Below are positions 18,542-26,003 of a DNA stretch of 62,210 nt, one piece after another. The first letter of the stretch is position 1, and every line of letters starts with the position of its first letter. Location of the stretch: NCBI RefSeq assembly GCF_000382245.1, contig NZ_KB907882.1:1-62210 (forward strand), written 5' to 3'. Origin of the DNA: Kushneria aurantia DSM 21353 (GTDB lineage Bacteria > Pseudomonadota > Gammaproteobacteria > Pseudomonadales > Halomonadaceae). The translations under genes and the position numbers were made by a program. The notes beneath the pieces were generated by a model. It was not told the DNA's origin and did no database searches. It saw only the letters and a list, made by a program, of their open reading frames with translations.

Positions 18542-19216
18542 ATGACCGATCAGCCACCCATTGTCATCGAACCCGCCGGCACGCCCAGCGCCGTGGTCAT
18601 CATGCTGCACGGCCTGGGCGCCGGCGGCAGCGACTTCGAACCGCTGGTGCCGGCGCTCGACCTGCCCGATGCATCGGGGGTGCGCTTTATTCTCCCCCAC
18701 GCGCCGGTACTGCCGGTAACCCTCAACGGCGGCATGACCATGCCGGCCTGGTACGATATCAGGCGTGCCGACCTGGACCGCGAGATCGACGAGGCGCAAC
18801 TGAGGGACTCGGCGCGCTACGTGCAGCGCCTGATCGACGAGCAGATCGCCGCCGGCATCGACAGCGAGCAGATCGTCGTCGCCGGTTTCTCGCAGGGCGG
18901 CGCGGTCGCCTACGAGGCGGCGCTCTCCTGTCCCGAACCGCTGGCCGGAGTACTGGCACTGTCGACCTACTTCGCCACCGCCGACTCGATTACCCTCAGC
19001 GACGCCAACCGCGGCCTGCCGATCGCTATTCACCACGGCAGCCAGGACCCCATCGTCGATGAGCGCCTCGGCCAGCGCGCCGCCGAGCGGCTGGAGGCAC
19101 TGGGCTACAGCGTCGAGTACCACAGCTGGCCAATGGCGCACACCCTGATCCCCGACCAGCTCCCGGTACTGCGCGAATGGCTGCTGAAACGGCTGGGCGA
19201 CGGGCGGGCGCGGTAG
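18542..19216 (+). CDS. Carboxylesterase/phospholipase family serine hydrolase
   Basis: 224 aa, typical for the EstB/acyl-protein thioesterase-like group. Oxyanion segment LHGLGAGGSDF near residue 22; complete catalytic triad Ser117 (GFSQGG), Asp169 (GSQDPIV) and His200 (PMAHTL). The cytosolic family hydrolyses short acyl esters. An equally long paralogue follows downstream with the triad destroyed, so this is the active member. Start ATG 18542. Confidence 0.9.
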   Translation: MTDQPPIVIEPAGTPSAVVIMLHGLGAGGSDFEPLVPALDLPDASGVRFILPHAPVLPVTLNGGMTMPAWYDIRRADLDREIDEAQLRDSARYVQRLIDEQIAAGIDSEQIVVAGFSQGGAVAYEAALSCPEPLAGVLALSTYFATADSITLSDANRGLPIAIHHGSQDPIVDERLGQRAAERLEALGYSVEYHSWPMAHTLIPDQLPVLREWLLKRLGDGRAR

Positions 19217-19400
19217 TGCCACCGGCGAGGGACCACAGTATGAGACGTGCCAGGCCGGCAGAGGGATAACCGGGCGAACACGAACGTCGCCAGCAGCTTA
19301 AAACGCTAGACCAAAGAGCGCATTTTCACTATTGCGTACTGGAAAGTCCTGGGCGCTGCGTCATGCTGAGGGTATTCGTCCATCTCATGAGGCGACTGCC

Positions 19401-20075
19401 ATGTCTCTTGCCCGCTCCTCGGTCATTGAACCTGCCGGTGCCGCCGACGCCTGCGTTATCTTCCTGCACGGCCAGGGCAGCAGCGGCTACGGCTTCGAGC
19501 CGCTGATCCACGCGCTGGCCCTGCCACCGGGTAGTCAGGTGCGCTTCGTACTGCCCGGCGCGCCGATTCGACCGCTCGACTGCCGCGGCGGCGAAGCCGC
19601 TGCCGCCTGGTACGACGCCAGTGTCGGCGAGACTGTCGGCAGCATCGCCGCGGCGCAGATCGATGCCGCCGTTGCCGAGGTCCAGGCACTGATCGGTGAG
19701 GCGCTCGAAGCCGGCATCGATGCCGGGCGCATTATCGTCGGCGGCTTCGGTCAGGGGGCGGATATCGCCGCCCGCGCGGCACTGGCCTACCGCAAGGGGC
19801 TGGGCGGACTGATGCTGCTGTCGCCGGAGCTCTCCTGCCCGCTCGGTGAATGTCACAGCGCCAACCGCTATCTGCAGATCACCCTGCACCATGGCCGGCG
19901 CGACCGCCTGATGGCAGAGGCCAGCGTGCGTCGCTACGCCGACCGGCTCGGCCGGCTTGGCTACAACGTCGACTACACCGCTCACGACATGGGCAATCAG
20001 TTCTGCGCCGAAGAGCTTAAGCACCTGCGCGCCTGGCTGATCGCAAGACTGGTGCGCACCCGGCTGGTGGCCTGA
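19401..20075 (+). CDS. Esterase paralogue lacking catalytic Ser and His (pseudo-hydrolase)
   Basis: 224 aa, same length and collinear with the upstream esterase: LHGQGSSGYGFEPL, FVLPGAPIRPL, AWYDASVGE. At the nucleophile position the motif is GFGQGA, so Ser117 is Gly (GGT). The triad Asp168 is retained (HGRRDRL). The usual His is Asn199 (MGNQF, AAT). Two of three catalytic residues are gone while the frame is open and the rest of the fold is well kept, which suggests selection for a non-hydrolytic role. It begins 184 bp after the first copy. A sequencing error would have to hit both codons. Confidence 0.85.
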   Translation: MSLARSSVIEPAGAADACVIFLHGQGSSGYGFEPLIHALALPPGSQVRFVLPGAPIRPLDCRGGEAAAAWYDASVGETVGSIAAAQIDAAVAEVQALIGEALEAGIDAGRIIVGGFGQGADIAARAALAYRKGLGGLMLLSPELSCPLGECHSANRYLQITLHHGRRDRLMAEASVRRYADRLGRLGYNVDYTAHDMGNQFCAEELKHLRAWLIARLVRTRLVA

Positions 20076-20078
20076 TCC

Positions 20079-21533
20079 CTATCGCCCGGGGCGACGGCCG
20101 GCGATGCGAATGAAGGTTTCGGCCTCGGCGGGCGCGCGCCCCGCCAGGCTGACCGCCACGAACAGTAACACCGCCAGCGGCAGCCCCCAGATGCCCGCCG
20201 GCAGCCCCAGCGGCCGGTAACCGCTGACAAAGCTCAACACCACCAGCGCCCCGGCGCCGATCACGCTGACCAGCACGCCGGCCGCCGTGCCACGGCGCCA
20301 GAAGAAAGCGCCGACGATTGCCGGCACGATCACCACCAGCCCGGCTGACGAGGCCACCGACAGCACCGCGATCAGATCGAGGCGCAGCTCGGCAAAGGCC
20401 AGCGCCAGCAGTGCAATCAGCGGCATCACCCACTTGCCGGCGGCCAGTTGGCGCTGTTCGCTGCGCTCACCGCCACCCTGCACGTCGCGCGCCACCATTG
20501 AGGCGAGCGTCAGCATGATGGAGTCGATGGTCGACACCGCCGCCGCCAGAATGCCCACCATTACGATCACCCCCAGCAGCGGCGGTACATAGTCAGAGGC
20601 CAAAAGCGTCGGCGTGGCGCGATCAGCGGCGGTCAGGTCAGGAAAGGCGACCAGCGCCGAGAAGCCCCACAGCACCGACACCAGGGTGTAGATAAAGCCG
20701 AATATCAGAAAGCCCAGCAGCATGCGGCGCATGGCACCGAGGCTTTTGGGCATGAACAGACGCTGGCTCACCTGAGGGTTGGAGAGGCTGAAAAAGAACC
20801 AGGGAATGGTCAGCGACAGAAAGGTCACCAGACTGAAGGTGTCACTGCCGGGCACCGCAAGCGACTGCGGATGCTCGGCGGCCAGCCGCGCGAAGAGCCC
20901 ACCGAAACCGCCCAGTTCAATCACCACCAGCAGCGCCACCAGCGTCGAGGCAACGATCATGAAAAGCGCCTGCAGGGCGTCGGTCCACATCACCGAGCGA
21001 ATACCGGCGATCCCGACGAACACCAGCGCCAGCACGGTCGCCACCAGTACCCCGGTGGTGAAGGAGATGGCGCCACCGCTCATACCGGAGAGCAGATAGC
21101 CCACCCCGGCCAGCTGTACCGAGGCGTAGGGGATCAGAAACAGGCAGCTGGCGAGCGTTACCGCGACGGCCACCGGCCGACTCGCGTAGCGCCTGCCCAG
21201 CATCTCGCCGGGCGAGACAAAGCCGTAGTGGCGCCCCACCGCCCAGAAGCGCGGGCCGAACACCGCTACCAGCGACACCCCGGCGAAGTAGATGATCTCG
21301 AAGCCCAGCGCGCCCACCCCGCCGGCGTAGGTCAACCCCGCCAACCCGACCATCATGAAGGCGCTGTAGGTGGTCGCGCTGTAGCTCAGCGCCGACACCA
21401 CGCCTCCCACCCGCCGACCGCCGAGAAAGAACTCCGTCATGCTGGTGGCGCGCCCGGCGCGGGAAGCCCAGGCAACCGCCAGTGCCGCGACCAGATAGAG
21501 CGCCACCGCACTCCAGATCAGCGTCTCACTCAT
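20079..21533 (-). CDS. Sodium:solute symporter family transporter
   Basis: 484 aa with about 13 membrane segments. The SSS signature is seen in EFFLGGRRVGGVVSALSYSATTYSAFMMVGLAG, GIRSVMWTDALQALFM and SNPQVSQRLFMPKSL, then VSTIDSIMLTLASMVARD. It probably imports an organic anion or osmolyte with Na+. The substrate cannot be told from sequence; PanF- and acetate-type members are relatives. It overlaps the upstream 67-aa membrane gene by eight bases. ATG 21533 (MSETLIW) is chosen as it lies just inside that overlap. Confidence 0.9.
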   Translation of the reverse strand: MSETLIWSAVALYLVAALAVAWASRAGRATSMTEFFLGGRRVGGVVSALSYSATTYSAFMMVGLAGLTYAGGVGALGFEIIYFAGVSLVAVFGPRFWAVGRHYGFVSPGEMLGRRYASRPVAVAVTLASCLFLIPYASVQLAGVGYLLSGMSGGAISFTTGVLVATVLALVFVGIAGIRSVMWTDALQALFMIVASTLVALLVVIELGGFGGLFARLAAEHPQSLAVPGSDTFSLVTFLSLTIPWFFFSLSNPQVSQRLFMPKSLGAMRRMLLGFLIFGFIYTLVSVLWGFSALVAFPDLTAADRATPTLLASDYVPPLLGVIVMVGILAAAVSTIDSIMLTLASMVARDVQGGGERSEQRQLAAGKWVMPLIALLALAFAELRLDLIAVLSVASSAGLVVIVPAIVGAFFWRRGTAAGVLVSVIGAGALVVLSFVSGYRPLGLPAGIWGLPLAVLLFVAVSLAGRAPAEAETFIRIAGRRPGR

Positions 21534-21729
21534 GATCGCTCTCCCGCTCGTCGGCATCGACGAAGCGCCGAGTGATCAGCACATTGGCGACGATGACCAG
21601 CACGCCCATCAGCGTCCACAGCAGAAAGCTGCCATACCAGGCCTGCACGCCGGAGAGCGGCCCGAAGGGCAGCACCACCCCCAGCAGCACCAGCACCCAT
21701 ACCGACCAGATCCAGCGACTCGTTGTCAT
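21526..21729 (-). CDS. Small membrane partner of the sodium:solute symporter
   Basis: 67 aa with two hydrophobic segments (about 7-27 and 33-53) and an acidic C-terminus (DADERESDHE). SSS transporters are often preceded by such a two-span protein (DUF3311, DUF485, DUF4212 or DUF997 groups). I cannot assign which. The eight-base overlap with the symporter gene argues for a complex or at least coupled synthesis. Confidence 0.7.
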   Translation of the reverse strand: MTTSRWIWSVWVLVLLGVVLPFGPLSGVQAWYGSFLLWTLMGVLVIVANVLITRRFVDADERESDHE

Positions 21730-21906
21730 CCGTTGCGTGCCTCGGAGCGTCTATTGAAAAGAGGCACAGCATAGCGCGATGGGGTTATGTTCGAAACAAG
21801 CAAAAGAAGGTGAGCACCATTCGCCTCGGCCGGCGGCGCGTGTCGCTCCTGCTTTTGATAGAGAGGCTGCCCCGCGCCCGCGGGGATCGACTGCGGCGGT
21901 TTTTTT

Positions 21907-21977
21907 GTGCCTCGCCATCCCTGGCGAGCACCCTTCGGGCCGCCTGCGGCGTCAACAATCACTCCCGGCGGTTTTTT
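21907..21977 (+). repeat. 71-bp structured repeat, single copy upstream of higBA
   Basis: Same layout as the tandem copies at 22751: an outer hairpin (GTGC-CTCGCC / GGCGA-GCAC), CCCTTCGGGCCGCCTGCGGCG, then a terminal hairpin with TCCCG loop and a T-run. Here the last stem is mismatched (left arm AATCAC, right arm GCGGTT), as if recombinant between two stem types. A run of seven T precedes it at 21900-21906. Confidence 0.85.
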
Positions 21978-21993
21978 GCGCCCAACCCTTATT

Positions 21994-22022
21994 TTGACAC
22001 CTGTAACTTTACACTATACAAT
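21994..22022 (+). promoter_or_regulatory. higBA promoter with candidate HigA operator
   Basis: TTGACA (21994-21999), 17-bp spacer, TACAAT (22017-22022), a near-consensus sigma70 promoter 34 bp before the higB start. The spacer holds the palindrome TGTAACTTTACA (22002-22013), a plausible HigA operator for autoregulation. Confidence 0.7.
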
Positions 22023-22056
22023 AAAGGAAAAATAACAACGCAAGAGGTAGAAATGG

Positions 22057-22347
22057 ATGATCGTTAATTTCAAACACAAGGGGTTGAAAGATTTATACAA
22101 AAAGGGGACGACAAAGGGAGTACAGCAAAGCCACATAAAGAAGCTTCGGCGCATATTGGCAAATCTGGATGAGGCAAAAGCACCGCCCGACATGGATTTT
22201 CCGAGCTACAAACTCCATGAACTGGAAGGAAAAAGAAAAGGAATCTGGTCAGTTTGGGTCAATGGAAATTAGCGAGTGACGTGGAAGTTTTCAGGCAGCG
22301 ACGTGGATATTGTCAATTATGAGGACTACCACGGGAAGAAAAAGTAA
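22057..22347 (+). pseudogene. higB: HigB-type toxin gene with in-frame amber codon
   Basis: The RelE/ParE-fold HigB family is clear: FKHKGLKDLYKKGTTKGV, HIKKLRRILANLDEA, YKLHELEGKRKGIWSVWVNGN. Codon 72 is TAG (22270-22272) where the family has Trp (NGNWR). Beyond it the frame continues in perfect family style (RVTWKFSGSDVDIVNYEDYH) to TAA 22347, so a single TGG-to-TAG change has cut a 96-residue toxin to 71. The lost part contains the final beta strands and the conserved DYEDYH-like end, so ribosome-dependent RNase activity is probably abolished. Confidence 0.88.
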
Positions 22348-22407
22348 AGGTAGTCCCGAAAGGGGCCGATCTGGCCGACATCATGAATTGTGAGAGGTAA
22401 TTTAGTC

Positions 22408-22695
22408 ATGGCCATGTTTAATCCGCCGCATCCTGGTGAGATATTGCGCGAAGATGTACTCGAAGCGCTGGATCTGAGTGTCAGCGAAGCCGCCAGGCAT
22501 CTCGGTATGACTCGCGTCCAGCTCTCCCGGGTCGTCAATGAACACGCCGGCATCAGCCCCGATCTGGCAGTGCGTCTTGAACGTGCAGGTATCAGTACCG
22601 CAAGGCAGTGGATGGCGCTGCAGTCGGCCTACGAGCTGTGGCAGGCCGATCACCGCGAACAGCCTGAAATAGGGAAGCTCGCCGCTACGGCTTGA
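22408..22695 (+). CDS. higA: HigA-type antitoxin, XRE family
   Basis: 95 aa. PPHPGEILREDVLEALDLSVSEAARHLGMTRVQLSRVVNEHAGISPDLAVRLE is the HigA/VapI helix-turn-helix. It follows the toxin gene, the order characteristic of higBA. ATG 22408 has GAGAGG upstream; ATG 22414 is an alternative. The antitoxin is intact although its toxin is broken. It would bind the upstream palindrome. Confidence 0.92.
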   Translation: MAMFNPPHPGEILREDVLEALDLSVSEAARHLGMTRVQLSRVVNEHAGISPDLAVRLERAGISTARQWMALQSAYELWQADHREQPEIGKLAATA

Positions 22696-22723
22696 TCAAC
22701 AGTCATTCCTCGCCGTATCTACT

Positions 22724-22750
22724 CCACCGCCAACGGCGGTGGGCTTTTTT
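22724..22750 (+). terminator. Intrinsic terminator of higBA
   Basis: CCACCGCC-AAC-GGCGGTGG followed by GCTTTTTT. The first 71-bp repeat begins directly at the end of this T-run. Confidence 0.8.
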
Positions 22751-23035
22751 GTGCCCTGCCATCCCTGGCGGGCACCCTTCGGGCCGCCTGCGGCGTCAAA
22801 AACCGCTCCCGGCGGTTTTTTGTGCCCTGCCATCCCTGGCGGGCACCCTTCGGGCCGCCTGCGGCGTCAAAAATCACTCCCGGTGATTTTTTGTGCCCTG
22901 CCATCCCTGGCGGGCACCCTTCGGGCCGCCTGCGGCGTCAAAAACCGCTCCCGGCGGTTTTTTGTGCCCTGCCATCCCTGGCGGGCACCCTTCGGGCCGC
23001 CTGCGGCGTCAAAAACCGCTCCCGGCGGTTTTTTT
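22751..23035 (+). repeat. Four tandem copies of a 71-bp repeat with covarying terminator stems
   Basis: Copies begin at 22751, 22822, 22893 and 22964, each exactly 71 bp. Each has a hairpin GTGCCC...GGGCAC with inner GCC/GGC, then CCCTTCGGG and GCCGCCTGCGGC mini-stems, then a hairpin with A-rich left arm, TCCCG loop and T-rich right arm. In copies 1, 2 and 4 the last stem is ACCGC/GCGGT; in copy 3 it is ATCAC/GTGAT, both arms changed together. Each unit therefore ends in a bidirectional terminator-like hairpin. With the spacer to 23169 this 474-bp stretch contains no gene; the open frames through it are a by-product of repeat length. Confidence 0.92.
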
Positions 23036-23104
23036 GTGTTTCCGCGTCAATCGAGCGCCATTAACCAATGACCGACCATGATAAGCACGATAGTCACGAC
23101 AACA

Positions 23105-23128
23105 GGCGCAGGCGCAGGCGCAGGCGCA
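23105..23128 (+). repeat. Hexanucleotide microsatellite, four GGCGCA units
   Basis: Four perfect GGCGCA copies, 41 bp before the aldehyde dehydrogenase start and followed by GGAGGTTATAAT, which contains a -10-like TATAAT. Slippage would shift promoter spacing, not reading frame. Confidence 0.8.
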
Positions 23129-23169
23129 GGAGGTTATAATAGCAGCAGTTCATCCACAGGAAGCTTCCT

Positions 23170-24633
23170 ATGTCCCGCGAAACAGTGTCCCGCGAAATGG
23201 CCTCCTATGCCGACGTCAGGCTTTTCATCGACGGTGAGTGGCGCGATGGCCGCGACGGTCACCATATCAAGGTAATCGAGCCGGCGACCGGCAACATCCT
23301 CGGCCGAGTGGCGCACGCCACGTGCGCCGATCTCGACGATGCGCTGGCAGCTACCGAGCGCGGCTTTAATATCTGGCGCACAACCCCGGCGTTCGAACGC
23401 TATAAAATCATGCGCCGGGCGGCGGAACTGCTGCGCGAGCGTGCCGACAACATCGCCCGTCTGATGACTCTGGAACAGGGCAAGCCGCTGGCCGAAGCGC
23501 GCGGCGAAACCCTGGCGGCCGCCGATACCATCGACTGGCTGGCCGAAGAGGGTCGGCGTACCTATGGACGCATCGTGCCGTCCCGCGCCGCCGGCGTCGA
23601 GCAGCGCGTGGTGCGTCAACCGGTGGGCCCGGTGGCCGCCTTCACACCGTGGAACTTCCCGATCAACCAGGTCGTGCGCAAGCTCTCCTCGGCGCTGGCC
23701 ACCGGCTGTTCGATTATCGTCAAGGCGCCGGAAGAGACTCCCGCCTCCCCCGCCGAGTTGATTCGCGCTTTCGCCGATGCCGGCGTGCCAGCCGGTGTCA
23801 TCGGTCTGGTCTACGGCATTCCGGCGGAGATCTCCGCATATCTGATTCCTCATCCCACCATCCGCAAGGTGACCTTCACCGGCTCTACCGCCGTCGGTAA
23901 ACAGTTGGCGGCGCTGGCCGGGGAGCACATGAAACTCGCCACCATGGAGCTCGGCGGACATGCACCGGCACTGGTCTTCGACGATGCCGATGTCGAGCAG
24001 GCCGCTCGTCTGCTCGCCGGATCGAAATTTCGTAACGCCGGTCAGGTCTGTGTGTCACCAACCCGCTTTCTCATTCAACGCAGCGTGTTCGACACCTTCC
24101 GCCAGCACTTCGTCGCTCAGGCCCGCGAGATCAGAGTCGGCAACGGGCTCGATCCCGCAACCACCATGGGGCCACTGGCCAACGAACGTCGCCGCCCGGC
24201 GCTGGAGGCACTGATCGAAGATGCCTGCCGTCAGGGCGCGACCCTCGAGCTCGGCGGCAAGGGCATCGAGGGGCCGGGTTACTTCTTCGAGCCAACCGTA
24301 CTGAGTGGATTGACGCCGGCGATGAAAGTCATGAACGAGGAACCCTTCGGGCCGCTGGCGCTGCTGATTCCCTTCGATGAACTCGATGACGCTCTGAACG
24401 AGGCCAACCGCCTGCCCTACGGGTTGGCCGCCTACGCCTTCACCGCCTCCTCGAAGACCGCTCAGGCGCTCAGCGACCGACTGCAGGCCGGCATGCTGAC
24501 CATCAATCACCTGGGCATCGCGTTGCCCGAACTGCCGTTCGGCGGCATCAAGGATTCCGGTTACGGCTCCGAAGGGGGCAGCGAAGCGCTGGAAGCCTAT
24601 CTCACCACCAAACTGGTGACTCATCTGGGATAA
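23170..24633 (+). CDS. NAD(P)-dependent aldehyde dehydrogenase, succinate-semialdehyde type
   Basis: 487 aa, full length. [13 protein letters not shown] (catalytic Asn), FTGSTAVGK (nucleotide loop), MELGGHAP (general-base Glu), [11 protein letters not shown] (catalytic Cys) and NEEPFGP. The pattern is closest to GabD-like succinate-semialdehyde dehydrogenases, though the substrate is not proved. The N-terminus is odd: a 15-bp tandem duplication (TGTCCCGCGAAA twice) encodes SRETVSREM before the usual [13 protein letters not shown], so ATG 23197 may have been the original start. AGGAAG lies upstream of 23170. No gabT or gabP is adjacent. Confidence 0.9.
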   Translation: MSRETVSREMASYADVRLFIDGEWRDGRDGHHIKVIEPATGNILGRVAHATCADLDDALAATERGFNIWRTTPAFERYKIMRRAAELLRERADNIARLMTLEQGKPLAEARGETLAAADTIDWLAEEGRRTYGRIVPSRAAGVEQRVVRQPVGPVAAFTPWNFPINQVVRKLSSALATGCSIIVKAPEETPASPAELIRAFADAGVPAGVIGLVYGIPAEISAYLIPHPTIRKVTFTGSTAVGKQLAALAGEHMKLATMELGGHAPALVFDDADVEQAARLLAGSKFRNAGQVCVSPTRFLIQRSVFDTFRQHFVAQAREIRVGNGLDPATTMGPLANERRRPALEALIEDACRQGATLELGGKGIEGPGYFFEPTVLSGLTPAMKVMNEEPFGPLALLIPFDELDDALNEANRLPYGLAAYAFTASSKTAQALSDRLQAGMLTINHLGIALPELPFGGIKDSGYGSEGGSEALEAYLTTKLVTHLG

Positions 24634-24670
24634 GCCGAGTCCGCGAGGAAAGCGCTCGCCACTCAACGCC

Positions 24671-24937
24671 TCAACGCAGTTGACTGTCCTTGCTGGCGCG
24701 GCGATTGACGCCCGAGCCTTTCGCCGCACGCCGGTCCTCCTCTTGCTGACACTGCACGCACAGCCGTACGCCGGGCAGCGCCTCGCGGCGGCGCTCGGGA
24801 ATCGGCGCCTCGCACTCCTCGCAGAACTCGAGGCTCTCGCCGCTGACGAGCCGGCTGCGCGCCCGCGCCACGCCCTCCTCCACGGTGTCGTCGATCTGCT
24901 CCTGTACCGCGCCGTCTCTTGCCCAACCGTTGGCCAT
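24671..24937 (-). CDS. DksA/TraR-family C4 zinc-finger protein (YbiI-like)
   Basis: 88 aa. N-terminal helix (DGAVQEQIDDTVEEGVARARSRL), then a four-Cys zinc finger: CEEC followed about 20 residues on by CVQC, with the PIPERRREALPG linker typical of short DksA/YbiI proteins. It lacks the long coiled coil of true DksA. It probably binds RNA polymerase or another partner; the function of YbiI-type proteins is not settled. Start ATG 24937 with GGAGGTTT upstream is preferred over 24973. Confidence 0.85.
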   Translation of the reverse strand: MANGWARDGAVQEQIDDTVEEGVARARSRLVSGESLEFCEECEAPIPERRREALPGVRLCVQCQQEEDRRAAKGSGVNRRASKDSQLR

Positions 24938-25005
24938 GAGAAACCTCCAGAAGTCTCGGATATGACATAGCATGGCACCGTATCAGTCGTTTGCGAAGCC
25001 GATGA

Positions 25006-25908
25006 TCATGCGCCCTGCTCACCGTCGGGCTGCCCCCTGGACGCTGCCTGCAACAGCGCCACAAAGGCGCTGGCGGCGGGCGACGCCAGCTTCGGCCAGA
25101 CCGCATGAAGCACCCGCACCGGGGCATCCTCTATGCCGATCGCCACGACCCCCGGCTGCGCATCCGCCATGGATTCAGGCACCAGGCCGACCGCCATCCC
25201 GGATGCGACGAACTGCACGATCAACGCCAGGTGATTGACCTCGAAGCGAATTCGGTAGTCGATATCGGCGGCGGCAAAGGCCTTGTCGGTCTGCAGGCGT
25301 GCGCTGCTGCCACGCGGGTAGCCCACCAGCGGCAGCGCGGCCAGTTGCGCCAATGTCAGCCGCCGGCAGCCCGCCAACGGATGCCCTACCGGCAGCAGTG
25401 CCACCAGCCGCTCACGCGCTATCGGCAGGTGCGGCAGGGTCTCGATGCGCGCTCCCGGCCACAGCCCCACCAGCGCAACGTCCAGCCGGTCCTGATGCAG
25501 CCATGCCAGCAGTTCGTCGCTGCCACTCTGGTGCAGATGCACCTCGACCTGCGGATGGCGCTCATGAAAGGCCGCGATCAGTGCCACGATATCGACACTG
25601 CCGGGGGCACTGATGGCACCGATCGACAGCTGGCCGCGCACCTCCCCGATCGCCGCGGCCACCGCCTGCGGAATGCGGCGCACCGCTTCCAGCGCCGTAT
25701 AGGCCTGACGTACGAAGGCCTCACCCGCCGATGTCAGGCACACGCGCCGCGAGGTGCGCGCGAACAGAGGCGTACCCAGTTCCTCTTCCAGCCGCGCCAC
25801 CTGATGGCTCAGCGCCGACTGCACCGTATGGCAACGGCGCGCGGCGCCTGTAAAGCTGCGCTCCTCGGCCACCGCCAGCGCGAACTCGATCTGTTTGAGG
25901 TTCATCAT
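25006..25908 (-). CDS. LysR-family transcriptional regulator
   Basis: 300 aa. The N-terminal winged HTH (LKQIEFALAVAEERSFTGAARRCHTVQSALSHQVARLEEELG) precedes a periplasmic-binding-protein-like effector domain. The paired ATG codons at 25906-25908 and 25903-25905 fit the family start. It is divergent from an MFS exporter, the usual layout for a LysR regulator and its target. A palindrome containing T-N11-A sits two bases upstream of the start codon and probably mediates autoregulation. Confidence 0.92.
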   Translation of the reverse strand: MMNLKQIEFALAVAEERSFTGAARRCHTVQSALSHQVARLEEELGTPLFARTSRRVCLTSAGEAFVRQAYTALEAVRRIPQAVAAAIGEVRGQLSIGAISAPGSVDIVALIAAFHERHPQVEVHLHQSGSDELLAWLHQDRLDVALVGLWPGARIETLPHLPIARERLVALLPVGHPLAGCRRLTLAQLAALPLVGYPRGSSARLQTDKAFAAADIDYRIRFEVNHLALIVQFVASGMAVGLVPESMADAQPGVVAIGIEDAPVRVLHAVWPKLASPAASAFVALLQAASRGQPDGEQGA

Positions 25909-25910
25909 GT

Positions 25911-25925
25911 ATCTCGTTTCGAGAT
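25911..25925. promoter_or_regulatory. LysR-type operator palindrome
   Basis: ATCTCG-TTT-CGAGAT is a perfect inverted repeat and contains the LysR T-N11-A core (TCTCGTTTCGAGA). It lies between the divergent LysR and MFS genes, against the LysR start. Confidence 0.6.
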
Positions 25926-26003
25926 GAATCGAATGACAACAATACATTGGCGATATGAATAGACAAGCATGACACTTGGGCCACATCCACGGAGCCTTGC
26001 ACC

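Noticed and set aside
22751-23035. CRISPR array
   Set aside because: Units are directly contiguous with no unique spacers, and no cas genes are near.
22739-23081. Open frames reading PCHPWRAPFGPPAASK repeats through the 71-bp array
   Set aside because: Period 71 is not a multiple of three, so the same peptide recurs in all frames by repeat structure; no ribosome sites. Treated as structured repeat, not protein.
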